A program made the position numbers and the translations under genes. From Tessaracoccus aquimaris (lineage in GTDB: Bacteria > Actinomycetota > Actinomycetes > Propionibacteriales > Propionibacteriaceae): 64,000 bases of DNA. Of the stretch, positions 18,523 to 27,633 are shown piece by piece; positions within the stretch are counted from its first letter, which is position 1, and every line of letters starts with the position of its first letter. The stretch lies in assembly GCF_001997345.1 (NCBI RefSeq), contig NZ_CP019606.1, forward strand, positions 124,001-188,000. The letters run 5' to 3'. A model generated the notes under the pieces. The model did not search any database. It saw only the letters and a list, made by a program, of their open reading frames with translations, and was not told the origin of the DNA.

Positions 18523-19788
18523 ATGCGCAAGAGCCTTATCGCCGTCGCAGCGGCCGGGCTTACCCTGTCGCTGGCCGCCTGTGGCGGTGGCACCCCCTCG
18601 AACACCGGCTCCCCGGCCACGACCGGCGGTGCCACCCCGGCCAGCCCGGCAGCCAGCCCTGAGGCCTCGGCGCCCGCCGGCTCGGGCAGCCTGACGATCT
18701 GGGTCGACGAGACCCGCATCGACGCCTTCAAGACGCTTGGTGACTCGTTCAGCAAGGCCACCGGCGTGACCCTGGACGTCGTCCAGAAGCCCTCGCAGGA
18801 CATCAAGACCGACTTCATCGCTCAGGCCCCGACCGGTGAGGGCCCCGACCTGATCGTCGGCGCGCACGACTGGGTCGGCGACCTGCAGGCCAACGGCGTC
18901 ATCTCGCCCGTCGAGCTCGGCGACAAGGCGAGCGGCTTCAACGAGCTCGCCATCAAGGGCTTCACCTACGACGGCCAGCTCTACGGCGTTCCCTACGCCA
19001 TCGAGAACATCGCTCTCGTGCGCAACAACGGCATGGTCAAGGACACCCCGGCCACCTTCGACGAGCTGATCGCCCAGGGCAAGGCCGTCTCCGGCGCCGA
19101 CTTCCCGATCGTCATCCAGCAGGGTCCCGACGGCGACGCCTACCACCTGTACCCGGTGCAGTCCTCCTTCGGCGCCCCGGTCTTCAAGACCGACGCCTCC
19201 GGCGCCTACACCGCTGAGCTCGGCATGGGCGGCCCCGAGGGCACCAAGTTCGCCGAGTACCTGAAGAAGCTCGCCGACGAGAAGGTCGTCTCGGCCTCCA
19301 TCGGCGCCGACCAGGCAAAGCAGGCCTTCCTCGACCAGAAGACGCCCTACATGATCACCGGCCCCTGGAACGTCAAGCCGTTCCAGGATGCAGGCATCGA
19401 CGTGTCGGTCCTCGCCGTTCCTTCGGCCGGTGGCCAGCCCGCCGCCCCGTTCCTCGGCGTCCAGGGCGTCTACCTGTCCTCGCAGTCGAAGAACGCACTC
19501 GTCGCGAACCAGTTCATCGAGTACATGACCACGCCCGAGGCGCAGGATGCCCTCTACGAGCTGGGTGGCCGCGAGCCCGCGCTGACCGAGTCCGCCGCCA
19601 AGGTCGACGACCCGATCCTCAAGGGCTTCGCCGAGGCTGGCAAGGACGGGCAGCCGATGCCCGCGCTTCCCGAGATGGGTGCCGTGTGGACGTTCTGGGG
19701 TGGCGCTCAGGTGAGCATCATCTCCGGCAAGGCCGATCCGGCCACCGCTTGGGCAGAGATGGTCAAGAACATCCAGGCCAAGTTCTGA
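18523..19788 (+). CDS. malE: Maltose/maltodextrin ABC transporter substrate-binding lipoprotein
   Basis: 421 residues. Lipoprotein signal with lipobox SLAAC at 19-23, a Gly/Thr/Ser/Pro/Ala linker to about residue 60, then a type-I solute-binding domain typical of MalE: LTIWVDETRIDAFKTLGDSF, GPDLIVGAHDWVGDL, YGVPYAIENIALVRN, and YMITGPWNVKPFQDAG near 285. It captures maltose or maltodextrin outside the membrane and delivers it to MalFG. I chose the ATG at 18523, with AGGAG 7 bases upstream. It is the first gene of malEFG; the ATPase is absent here and is usually a shared MsiK-type protein in actinobacteria. Confidence 0.93.
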   Translation: MRKSLIAVAAAGLTLSLAACGGGTPSNTGSPATTGGATPASPAASPEASAPAGSGSLTIWVDETRIDAFKTLGDSFSKATGVTLDVVQKPSQDIKTDFIAQAPTGEGPDLIVGAHDWVGDLQANGVISPVELGDKASGFNELAIKGFTYDGQLYGVPYAIENIALVRNNGMVKDTPATFDELIAQGKAVSGADFPIVIQQGPDGDAYHLYPVQSSFGAPVFKTDASGAYTAELGMGGPEGTKFAEYLKKLADEKVVSASIGADQAKQAFLDQKTPYMITGPWNVKPFQDAGIDVSVLAVPSAGGQPAAPFLGVQGVYLSSQSKNALVANQFIEYMTTPEAQDALYELGGREPALTESAAKVDDPILKGFAEAGKDGQPMPALPEMGAVWTFWGGAQVSIISGKADPATAWAEMVKNIQAKF

Positions 19789-19811
19789 CAAAGTCCTAGT
19801 TAATGCTCAAT

Positions 19812-19848
19812 ACTGGGGGTCGGTGGCCGTCTGGCACCGGCCCCCAGT
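19812..19848 (+). promoter_or_regulatory. Hairpin between malE and malF
   Basis: 14-bp inverted repeat with one G-U pair (ACTGGGGGTCGGTG / CACCGGCCCCCAGT) around a 9-base loop, 24 bases after the malE stop. Such hairpins often stabilise the binding-protein mRNA or attenuate read-through, giving more MalE than MalF/G. There is no U tract. Confidence 0.6.
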
Positions 19849-19875
19849 CATCGCAACGAAGCGAAGGAATGACTT

Positions 19876-21449
19876 GTGAGTAGCACTCCGACCAAGCAGT
19901 CGCCGAGGCTCTCCCACGCGCGCGACATCTCGCGCCCAGGCTTCTACGTGAAGCTCGTCCTGATGATGCTCGTCAACGCCCTCGGGCTCTACGGGATCAT
20001 GGCCGCCTACGGCCAACAGGAATGGGGAGTCCTCGCCTTTCTTGCCATCACCCTGATCGTCGTCGACTTCGTCTATTTCACGAAGCGCGCGGTCCCGGCG
20101 AAGTACCTCGTCCCCGGGCTGATCTTCCTGATCGTGTTCCAGGTCTACGTGATGGTCAACACCGCCTACGTGGCGTTCACCAACTACGGCGACGGGCACA
20201 ACGACGCCAAGGGCCCTGCGATCACGCAGATCATGAAGACCGCCGACCGGCGCGTCGAGGGCACCGACACCTTCCCGGTGACGGTGCTCGACCGTGACGG
20301 CGAGATCGAGTTCGGCATCGTCCAGGACGGCGAGGCGAAGGTCGGCAGCGCCACCCAGCCGCTGCAGTCGGTCGGCGACGCCACGGTGGCCGGTGACAAG
20401 ATCACAGAGGTGCCCGGCGCGAAGGTGCTGAACCTCGGCGAGATCCAGCAACGTCAGGACGACGTCCTCGGCCTGCGCGTCTCGGTGACCGACGACCCCA
20501 ACGACGGATGGCTTCGCACCGACAACGCGACCTTCGCCTACGTCGCGAAGTCGCTGCTGACCTACGACGCGGCGGCCGACACGTTCACCAACCAGGACGG
20601 CAAGGTCTTCCACGCCGACGCAAGCCGCGGCGAGTTCGTCGCGGACGACGGCTCGACGCTGACCCCCGGTTGGCGCGTTGTGGTCGGGTTCGACAACTTC
20701 AAGCAGATGTTCACCGACTCGCGGCTCAGCGGGCCGTTCCTGAAGTCGCTCGTGTGGACGTTCGCGTTCGCGATCCTCTCGGTGCTGACCACGTTCGCGC
20801 TTGGCCTGATCCTGGCGGTCGTGTTCAACGACAAGCGGGTCAAGGGCCGCACGTTCTACCGCGCCATGTTCATCCTTCCCTACGCATTCCCCGCGTTCCT
20901 CGCGGCGCTCGTCTGGCGCGGCCTGCTGAACAAGGACTTCGGCTTCATGAACCAGGTACTGCTCGGAGGCGCGGGCATCGACTGGCTCGGCGACGGGAAT
21001 CTCGCGAAGCTGGCGATCCTCGGGTGAACCTGTGGCTCGGCTTCCCGTACATGTTCCTCGTCACCACCGGTGCGCTGCAGTCCATCCCTGGCGAGTTGCA
21101 GGAGGCGGCCGTGGTGGACGGAGCAGGACCCCTGCGGCGGTTCTTCTCCATCAACCTGCCGCTGCTGCTTGTCTCGGTCGCGCCGCTGCTGATCTCCAGC
21201 TTCGCGTTCAACTTCAACAACTTCTCGCTGATCTACATGCTCACCGGCGGCGGGCCGAACTACCCGGGGGCTCCGGCCCCGATCGGTGAGACCGACATCC
21301 TGATCTCGATGGTCTACGCCATCGCCTTCGAGGGTGGCAACAAGCAGTACGGCCTCGCCAGCGCCATGTCGATCACGATCTTCGTGGTGGTCGGCTTCAT
21401 CTCGTGGCTCGGCTTCCGCCAGACCCGCAAGCTCGAGGAGATCATGTGA
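19876..21449 (+). CDS. malF: Maltose ABC transporter permease MalF, frameshifted
   Basis: Inner-membrane permease of about 524 residues when the frame is restored. Two membrane segments at the N-terminus (VKLVLMMLVNALGLYGIM...) precede a long extracytoplasmic domain (about 95-255) of the MalF type, then the permease core with FKQMFTDSRLSGPFLKSLVW and the ABC-interacting EAA loop (SIPGELQEAAVVDGAGPLRRF). The written frame stops at 21027 directly after AILG. One G lost in the run at 21022-21024 explains this, since restoring it gives AILGVNLWLGFPYMF. Start is the GTG at 19876, preceded by GAAGGA. Confidence 0.9.
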
Positions 21450-22339
21450 TGGCCATGAAGAGGCTCGCAAATGGCGACAACGACGTCCGGCTCAGGGGCG
21501 GACGCTGGTGGGCACAGGTCGGCTGGAAGCACGTCTTCGCCGTCCTGATGATCATCTACTGCATCTTCCCGCTGCTCTACGTGCTGTCGGCCTCGCTCAA
21601 CCCGAACGGCACCCTGACCGGCTCCGTGAGGCTGTTCAGCGCGTTCACGGGCAAGCACTACGCCGACCTGATGGCGAGCGACTTCCCCAAGTGGATGCTC
21701 AACTCCTTCATCGTCAGCTCGGTCACCGCCGTCGGCACCGTGGTGATGGGCGCCGCTGCCGCATACGCGTTCAGCAGGTTCCGCTTCAAGGGCCGCCGCG
21801 GCGGCCTGACGGCGCTGCTGATCATCCAGATGTTCCCGCAGATGCTCGCCTTCGTCGCGATCTTCCTGCTGGTTCTGACGCTCGGCAAGATCTTCCCCTT
21901 CCTGGGGATCGGGTCGAACCTGACGCTGATCAGCGTCTACCTCGGCGGTGCGCTCGGCGCCAACACGTTCCTGATGTACGGCTTCTTTAACACGATCCCC
22001 ATCGAGATCGACGAGGCGGCCCGCATCGACGGCGCGACGCACTCCCAGATCTTCTGGGGCATCATCATGAGGCTGGTCACGCCGATCCTCGCGGTCGTCG
22101 GCCTGCTCAGCTTCGTCGGCTCCTACGGCGAGTTCATCCTCGCCAAGCTCGTCCTGGCCCGCCCCGAGAACTACACCCTCGCGGTCGGCCTGTACGTGTG
22201 GGGCTCCGACGAGCGCAACGCCCCGTGGGCGCTGTTCGCGGCTGGTGCGGTGATCGCGGCCATCCCGATCATCCTGCTGTTCATGTACCTGCAGAAGTAC
22301 ATCGTCTCCGGCCTGACGGCAGGCGGCGTCAAGGGCTGA
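21449..22339 (+). CDS. malG: Maltose ABC transporter permease MalG
   Basis: 296 residues with six membrane helices. Begins KHVFAVLMIIYCIFPLLYVL, contains the EAA loop IEIDEAARIDGATHSQIFW near residue 190, and ends with the KYIVSGLTAGGVKG tail typical of MalG. It partners MalF in maltodextrin import. The ATG at 21449 overlaps the malF stop (TGATG), indicating coupling; an ATG two codons on (21455) is an alternative. It is followed by a strong terminator, so the transport operon ends here. Confidence 0.93.
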   Translation: MAMKRLANGDNDVRLRGGRWWAQVGWKHVFAVLMIIYCIFPLLYVLSASLNPNGTLTGSVRLFSAFTGKHYADLMASDFPKWMLNSFIVSSVTAVGTVVMGAAAAYAFSRFRFKGRRGGLTALLIIQMFPQMLAFVAIFLLVLTLGKIFPFLGIGSNLTLISVYLGGALGANTFLMYGFFNTIPIEIDEAARIDGATHSQIFWGIIMRLVTPILAVVGLLSFVGSYGEFILAKLVLARPENYTLAVGLYVWGSDERNAPWALFAAGAVIAAIPIILLFMYLQKYIVSGLTAGGVKG

Positions 22340-22353
22340 TCTTGAGAGCGACG

Positions 22354-22391
22354 GCGGCGGCCCGGACCAACTGGTCCGGGCCGCCGCTTTT
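22354..22391 (+). terminator. Intrinsic terminator of malEFG
   Basis: Perfect 16-bp stem (left arm 22354-22369, right arm 22372-22387, GCGGCGGCCCGGACCA and its complement) followed by TTTT, 15 bases after the malG stop. Confidence 0.9.
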
Positions 22392-22533
22392 CTGCATCCG
22401 GGCGTCCGTGTCACGTGCACCTCACGGCGAGAAACTTCTCAAACCGCTAGGCATTCGGGGATCCGTGTGCGACAGTGTCGAGATAGATCCCCAGGGATCT
22501 GGTAACTCGTTGCACTTTAGGGGGATCGTGCAC

Positions 22534-23310
22534 ATGGGTACTGCCTTTTTGCTGTCCACTTTCGACCTGGTCAACGGCGGCGACGTAGATGTCGTGCGCC
22601 AGGCCGCCGCGGAGTCGGACCGCCTCGAAGCCCGGGTACTGACCGATGAGGCCGTGAGGGCCTTCTCCGGTCGCGACCCCGTGGTGCCAGAGCGCGAACG
22701 GCTCGAGATCATCGGGTCGCTGCGCGAGGTCTCCGACGCGGCGTTGTTCGATCCGGGCGATGTGCTGCGGCACGGCCCGCGGGACGTCGTGTTCGCACGG
22801 GCCGATGTCGGCGTGGGGCGGGCGCCGGTCGACCGGCTCCTGACGCCGCACGCGGTGCCGATCGACGACTGGATCAGGACCGTTCCGACAGCCTCTGGCG
22901 GCGTCCTCGGCTACGTGCCCGGCGCCTGGGACCGCTTCCACATCGGACACCTGAACATCCTGCGCAGAGCGCGCCAGATGTGCGACCAACTCGTGGTCGG
23001 GGTCGTGACCGATGAGGAACTCTTCGGGGCGAAGGGCCAGATGCCGATGGTCACGCTCGAGGAACGGGTCCAGGTCGTCGCGGCGGTGGGGATCGTCGAC
23101 GCAGTCGTCGTCGACTTCTCGACGAGCAAATTGGACGTGTGGGACAGGGTGCGCTTCGACGTCCTGTTCAAGGGCGACGACTGGATGGGCACCGCCAAGG
23201 GCAACCGGCTCGAACAGGAGATGGCAAGCGTCGGCGCGGCCGTGCGCTACTTCCCGTACACCCAACACACGTCGTCGACGACGCTGCGTCAGATCCTCGC
23301 CGGTCGCTGA
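22534..23310 (+). CDS. Tandem nucleotidyltransferase-fold protein, C-terminal domain cytidylyltransferase-like
   Basis: 258 residues. The C-terminal domain (about 125-258) has the HIGH motif (GAWDRFHIGHLNIL), VVGVVTDEEL, DVLFKGDDWMG and a late TSSTTLR, as in glycerol-3-phosphate cytidylyltransferases that activate a phosphorylated polyol as a CDP derivative. The N-terminal half repeats the same layout (STFDLVNGGDVDVV, ARVLTDEAVRAFSG, DVVFARADVGVG) but lacks HxGH, so it looks like a degenerate duplicate. The ATG at 22534 has AGGGGGA 8 bases upstream. First gene of the polysaccharide locus. A CDP-alcohol phosphotransferase gene lies 4.3 kb downstream and may use its product. Confidence 0.82.
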   Translation: MGTAFLLSTFDLVNGGDVDVVRQAAAESDRLEARVLTDEAVRAFSGRDPVVPERERLEIIGSLREVSDAALFDPGDVLRHGPRDVVFARADVGVGRAPVDRLLTPHAVPIDDWIRTVPTASGGVLGYVPGAWDRFHIGHLNILRRARQMCDQLVVGVVTDEELFGAKGQMPMVTLEERVQVVAAVGIVDAVVVDFSTSKLDVWDRVRFDVLFKGDDWMGTAKGNRLEQEMASVGAAVRYFPYTQHTSSTTLRQILAGR

Positions 23311-23319
23311 GGAGCGTGA

Positions 23320-24483
23320 ATGACAACCGAACACGATGTGGCAGCGCGGTCCCGTGACGGGGCGGTTGACTCAAGGCCGACCGTCAGGATCCTCGGAACG
23401 CACGGAGTGCCCGCGAACTACGGCGGCTTCGAGACGGCGGCGGAGAAGGTCGGGCTGCACCTGCGCGACAACGGCTGGCGCGTGATCGTCTACTGCCAGG
23501 TCCAGGGGAAGGGGCCCATCGGCTACGACGAATGGCGCGGGATCGAGCGGGTCAACATTCCGGTCGCCCTGCCTGGCTGGCGCGGCACATCGATGTTCGA
23601 CCTGCTGTCGGTCAGGCACGCGGGCAGGCACCGCGACGTGAACCTCGTCTTCGGGTACAACACCGGCATCTTCAACCTCTGGCAACGGGTGCGGCGGGTT
23701 CCGATGGTCATCAACATGGACGGCATCGAGTGGTCAAGGTCGCGGTGGGGGTTCACGCGCCAGGCGATCCTGTACGTCAACGAGCGCTTCGCCGCGCTGT
23801 TCGGCAACCATCTGATCGCGGACCATCCGGAGATCGAGAAGTACCTCTGGACCAGGGCCCCGAGGCGCAAGATCACCATGATCGCCTACGGAGCGGACGA
23901 GGTGCTCGAGGCGGACGAGGCCCCCGTGCGGGCGCTCGGCCTCGAACCTGGCCGCTACCTGACGCTGATCTGCCGGCCCATCCCGGAGAACTCGATCCTC
24001 GAACTGGTGGAGGGCTTCTCCCGACGGCCGCGGCACGTCAAGTTGGCGCTGCTGGGCGATTACCGGCCCGACGAGGACGAGTACCACCGTGCGGTGGTGG
24101 AGGCAGCCTCGGACGAGGTCGTCTTCCTGGGTGGCATCTTCGACCCTGATGTGGTGCAGCCACTGCGCTTCCACAGCGCGATGTACCTGCACGGCCACAC
24201 CGTCGGCGGGACCAACCCCTCGCTGGTGGAGGCGCTCGGGGCAGGCAACCCGGTGCTCGCGCACGACAACGCGTACAACCGGTGGACGGCCGGGCCCGCG
24301 CAGGCGTACTTCTCCACCGCGGATGAGGTCGCGGAGAGGCTCGACGAGGCCCTCGGGTCGCCCAGCGGCCTGGCCGCGATGAGCGCGGCGGCGCGCGTCA
24401 GGTACCGGTCCGGGCTGACCTGGCAGCAGGTGGGGGAGCAGTACCGCGAACTGCTGGAGAAGTTTCGACCGCTGAGTCGATGA
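23320..24483 (+). CDS. GT4-type glycosyltransferase with DUF1972 domain
   Basis: 387 residues. N-terminal DUF1972-like domain (about 20-205) starting ILGTHGVPANYGGFET, with VINMDGIEWSRSRW and the pocket of GT-B enzymes; C-terminal glycosyl transferase group 1 domain with HGHTVGGTNPSLVEALGAGNPVLA near residue 290, the donor-nucleotide site. Relatives include capsule rhamnosyltransferases, acting at the cytosolic face on lipid-linked sugars. It starts 9 bases after the previous stop and is followed at short range by an Idh/MocA dehydrogenase, so these genes form one operon. Confidence 0.9.
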   Translation: MTTEHDVAARSRDGAVDSRPTVRILGTHGVPANYGGFETAAEKVGLHLRDNGWRVIVYCQVQGKGPIGYDEWRGIERVNIPVALPGWRGTSMFDLLSVRHAGRHRDVNLVFGYNTGIFNLWQRVRRVPMVINMDGIEWSRSRWGFTRQAILYVNERFAALFGNHLIADHPEIEKYLWTRAPRRKITMIAYGADEVLEADEAPVRALGLEPGRYLTLICRPIPENSILELVEGFSRRPRHVKLALLGDYRPDEDEYHRAVVEAASDEVVFLGGIFDPDVVQPLRFHSAMYLHGHTVGGTNPSLVEALGAGNPVLAHDNAYNRWTAGPAQAYFSTADEVAERLDEALGSPSGLAAMSAAARVRYRSGLTWQQVGEQYRELLEKFRPLSR

Positions 24484-24505
24484 GCATCTGCCTGAGGGGG
24501 CACAC

Positions 24506-25633
24506 ATGGTGAAGGTGGCCGTGATCGGTCTGGGGAAGATGGGGATCTCCCATCTGTCGATGGTGCGGGCGCTGCCCGGCGTCGAGGTGGTAGGAGTCGT
24601 CGACGCTGCGGGCTTCATGCTCGGCGTCCTGAAGAAGTACACGGGGCTCGAGGGCTACCCCTCGATCGAGAGGATGCTGGAGCGGGAGCGCCCGGACGCC
24701 GCGATCGTCGCGACGCCGTCGAGGATGCACTACCCGATGGTGCGCCAGTTGCTGGAGGCGGGCGTCTCGGTCTTCTGCGAGAAGCCATTCACCCTGAGCG
24801 GCGCCGAGGGCGACGAACTGGTCGACCTTGCGCGCTCCCGCGGACTGGTCACCCAGGTGGGCTACCACAACCGGTTCGTCGGGGCGTTCGCGGAGGTCAA
24901 GCGCCTGCTCGACGAGGACGCGATCGGCGAGGTCACCCACGGCCTCGCCGAGGCATACGGCCCCGTCGTGCTGCGGCCGCAGGGCGGCACCTGGCGGAGC
25001 AAGAGTTCCGAGGGCGGCGGTTGCCTCTACGACTATGCGGCTCACCCGCTGAACCTGATCAACTGGTACTTCGGGCAGCCGGAGGGCGTCGGCGGCACCG
25101 TCCTGAACAGGATCTTCTCCGCGGAGATCGACGACGAGGTCAGCTCGACGCTGTACTTCCCCGGGGGCCGCACGGTGTCCGTCTCCGTGAACTGGTCCGA
25201 CGAGTCCGTCCGGAAGATGACGACCAGGATCACGCTGTGGGGCAGACGCGGGCGCATCTTCGTCGACCGGCAGGAGGTCCAGGTCTACCTTCGGGAGGAC
25301 GCGGAGGCCCCCGTCGGCTACCAGAACGGCTGGAACGTGCGCTACACCACGGAACTGACGGAGCCGGTCGAGTTCTACCTGCGCGGCGAGGAGTACACGG
25401 CGCAGCTCGTGCACTTCGTCGAGCGGGTCAGGGCGGGTGAACACGACGGGCTCAACACGTTCGAGTCGGCCGTCCAGACCGACAAGCTCATCGAGTCGAT
25501 GATCGAGGACTCGCGTCGTGGGGCGGGCGTCGACCTCGCCGGGGCGCGGCAGGCGGTGCGGCCACGCAAGCGCCCGCTCAGCGTGCGCGTGCGCGCCGCG
25601 GCGCGGGCGCTGCGTGGCCAGGAGGTGAAGTGA
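24506..25633 (+). CDS. Gfo/Idh/MocA family oxidoreductase of the polysaccharide locus
   Basis: 375 residues. N-terminal Rossmann motif VAVIGLGKMGISHL, the family lysine in FCEKPFTL near 93, and in the catalytic domain GGGCLYDYAAHPLNLINWYFG (near 172-190), with the histidine typical of inositol/glucose-type dehydrogenases. It likely oxidises or epimerises a sugar or polyol for the polymer. The start has AGGGGG upstream. The C-terminal tail is basic (RKRPLSVRVRAAARALRG). Its stop overlaps the next gene, an unrecognised protein, so the two may act on the same substrate (inference). Confidence 0.88.
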   Translation: MVKVAVIGLGKMGISHLSMVRALPGVEVVGVVDAAGFMLGVLKKYTGLEGYPSIERMLERERPDAAIVATPSRMHYPMVRQLLEAGVSVFCEKPFTLSGAEGDELVDLARSRGLVTQVGYHNRFVGAFAEVKRLLDEDAIGEVTHGLAEAYGPVVLRPQGGTWRSKSSEGGGCLYDYAAHPLNLINWYFGQPEGVGGTVLNRIFSAEIDDEVSSTLYFPGGRTVSVSVNWSDESVRKMTTRITLWGRRGRIFVDRQEVQVYLREDAEAPVGYQNGWNVRYTTELTEPVEFYLRGEEYTAQLVHFVERVRAGEHDGLNTFESAVQTDKLIESMIEDSRRGAGVDLAGARQAVRPRKRPLSVRVRAAARALRGQEVK

Positions 25634-26496
25634 TGGATCGGCTGCTCTTCGGGGACAACCAGTTCTTCGGCGTGAACCACATGTCTGAGGAGAAGGCCCG
25701 ACAACAACAGATGCGGTTCCAGAACACCGACGCCGTCATCGACGTGCTGCGCGACGCCTACGACGAGGGCGTGAAGACCTTCATGTGCACCACGCACGAC
25801 CGCATCGGTGAGGTCGCCACCTACTTCCTCGACCACCGCGACGAGTACCCAGACTTCACGTTCTTCCCCGGCATGCCGTATGCGCACAAGTACGCCAACG
25901 CCGTCACCACCGACGGGATGCTCGGCGCCCTTCAGCGCTTCCTGCCCGCCTCTGGGCTGCTCGATGCCGCGATGAGGGGCACCTCGTCGTTCGTGGGGAA
26001 GGACATCCAGGGCATCGTCACGCTGCTCATCGACACCGAGATGCGCATGTTCGAGGGCCTCCCGACCCCCGTGATCTGGCTGCAGAATGTCGTCACGGAC
26101 CTCCTCCTCGGGTTGGGGTTCGACGAGGCGTTCACGATCTTCGCCGACCACGTCCGGAGCAGGTACGACGCGGAGCCGGGCTTCATCACGATGAACCTTC
26201 CGAAGCTGGCGGGCGTGCTCGCCAGGCGCGGCATCGCCAACCCGCTGATCTGCTCGAACATCAACAAGCTCGGGTTCCGGATGTCTGGAGGCATGGACGC
26301 CTACCGGGAGGCGCTGGAGAGCCACGACTTCCGTGCGGTCGCCATGTCCGTCTACGCGTCGGGGGCGATCCCCGCGGAGGAGGCCATCGCGTGGGTGTGC
26401 GAGCAGCCGAACATCGAGGCCATCGTCTTCGGTGCCTCGTCGCGCGCCAACATCCGCAACACCCGGGAACTCGTGGACCGGTACTGGGAGCGATGA
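25633..26496 (+). CDS. Unrecognised conserved-looking protein, possible TIM-barrel fold
   Basis: 287 residues that I cannot place in a named family. It begins DRLLFGDNQFFGVNHMSEEKA, then shows alternating strands and helices ending in short polar turns: VKTFMCTTHDRIGEV, PDFTFFPGMPYAHKYAN, PGFITMNLPKLAGV, NPLICSNINKLGFRMSG, RAVAMSVYASGAIPAEEA and EAIVFGASSRANIRN. This repeat pattern and a final GASS phosphate-like loop suggest an alpha/beta barrel related to aldo-keto or sugar-phosphate enzymes. The ATG at 25633 is favoured over a GTG at 25630, because GGAGG sits 7 bases upstream. It overlaps both flanking genes, so it belongs to the polysaccharide operon. Confidence 0.6.
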   Translation: MDRLLFGDNQFFGVNHMSEEKARQQQMRFQNTDAVIDVLRDAYDEGVKTFMCTTHDRIGEVATYFLDHRDEYPDFTFFPGMPYAHKYANAVTTDGMLGALQRFLPASGLLDAAMRGTSSFVGKDIQGIVTLLIDTEMRMFEGLPTPVIWLQNVVTDLLLGLGFDEAFTIFADHVRSRYDAEPGFITMNLPKLAGVLARRGIANPLICSNINKLGFRMSGGMDAYREALESHDFRAVAMSVYASGAIPAEEAIAWVCEQPNIEAIVFGASSRANIRNTRELVDRYWER

Positions 26497-27632
26497 GCGC
26501 GACGGTGCTGATCGCCAACCCGGGCGCCGACCTGTACGGATCGGACCGGATGGCGCTCGAGAGCGCGCGGGCGTTTGTCGACGCCGGGTTCAGGGTCGTG
26601 GTGACGGTGACCCGCCCTGGCCCCCTGATCGCCCAGTTGACCGACGCGGGCGCGACGGTGATCGAACTGCCGGTCCCCGTCGTCCGGAGGGGTCTGCTGT
26701 CGCCGCGCGGGCTGCTGACGCTGGCGAGGCAGACGGTGACGAGTTGGGGCCCGATGTGGCGCCTCGTGCGCCGCTACTCACCGGAGGTGATCGTGGTCAA
26801 CACCGTCACCGCGCCGCTGTGGTTCGCGGTCGGACGGCTCGCAGGGTGCCGGGTGGTGTGCCACGTCCACGAGGCGGAGGCCATGACGTCCAGGGTGCTG
26901 CAGGCGGCGCTCTACCTGCCGTTGCTCGCCTGCACCTCCGTCATCGCCAACTCCGCCGTCACCCTCGAGGTGCTGCGCGCCGCGTCGCCAGCGGTCGCAC
27001 GGCGGGCAACGATCGTGCGCAACGCCGTCGTCGGGCCCTCCGTCGAGGCGAGGGCGAGGAGCGGACCGGCACCTCCGGTGCCGCGGGTGCTCTTCGTGGG
27101 GCGCCTTTCGCACAGGAAGGGCCCGCACGTCGTGCTGGAGGCCGCCCGCATCCTGCGTGAGCGGGGGCGGGAGGTGTCGGTCGATCTGGTGGGCTCGGTG
27201 TTCCCGGGCAACGAGGGCTACGAGTCGTCCCTGCGGGATCAGGTGAGGGACTCCGGCCTCTCGGAGCGGGTCAGCTTCCACGGCTTCCAGGCCGACATCT
27301 GGGGCTTCCTGGAGCGCGCCGACCTGGTGGTGGTCCCTTCGGTGCTCGACGAGTCGTTCGGCAACACGGCCGTCGAGGCGGCGCTGGGGGCGAGGCCACT
27401 GATCGTCAGCAAGATTCCCGGGCTGATGGAGGCCACGGAGTCGGTCACCAGCCGTGTCGTCGTGCCACCAGGAGACGCCGGAGCGGTCGCGGACGGGGTC
27501 GAACGCGTCCTCGACGGCTGGGAGGACTACGCGCCGATGGCCGCCGTCGATGCATCGCGGGTGGCGCGGCTGTTCTCCCGGGCGCGGTACGGGCGCGACC
27601 TGGTGGCCGCGGTCGGGTTGGACGGGGCCTGA
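26493..27632 (+). CDS. GT4 family glycosyltransferase
   Basis: 379 residues of GT-B fold. The acceptor domain starts VLIANPGADLYGSDRMALE; the donor domain has RVLFVGRLSHRKGPHVVLEAARIL near 195 and DLVVVPSVLDESFGNTAVEAALGARPLI near 285, the EX7E-type nucleotide-sugar site. It adds a sugar to the lipid-linked repeat unit. The ATG at 26493 overlaps the preceding stop by 4 bases. The longer frame upstream is a shadow. It is the last plus-strand gene of this operon and converges with the CDP-alcohol phosphotransferase gene. Confidence 0.9.
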   Translation: MSATVLIANPGADLYGSDRMALESARAFVDAGFRVVVTVTRPGPLIAQLTDAGATVIELPVPVVRRGLLSPRGLLTLARQTVTSWGPMWRLVRRYSPEVIVVNTVTAPLWFAVGRLAGCRVVCHVHEAEAMTSRVLQAALYLPLLACTSVIANSAVTLEVLRAASPAVARRATIVRNAVVGPSVEARARSGPAPPVPRVLFVGRLSHRKGPHVVLEAARILRERGREVSVDLVGSVFPGNEGYESSLRDQVRDSGLSERVSFHGFQADIWGFLERADLVVVPSVLDESFGNTAVEAALGARPLIVSKIPGLMEATESVTSRVVVPPGDAGAVADGVERVLDGWEDYAPMAAVDASRVARLFSRARYGRDLVAAVGLDGA

Positions 27633-27633
27633 G

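Noticed and set aside
20990..21060. Programmed frameshift in malF
   Set aside because: There is no slippery heptamer or following pseudoknot, MalF is not known to be frameshifted, and eight other genes show the same one-base loss.
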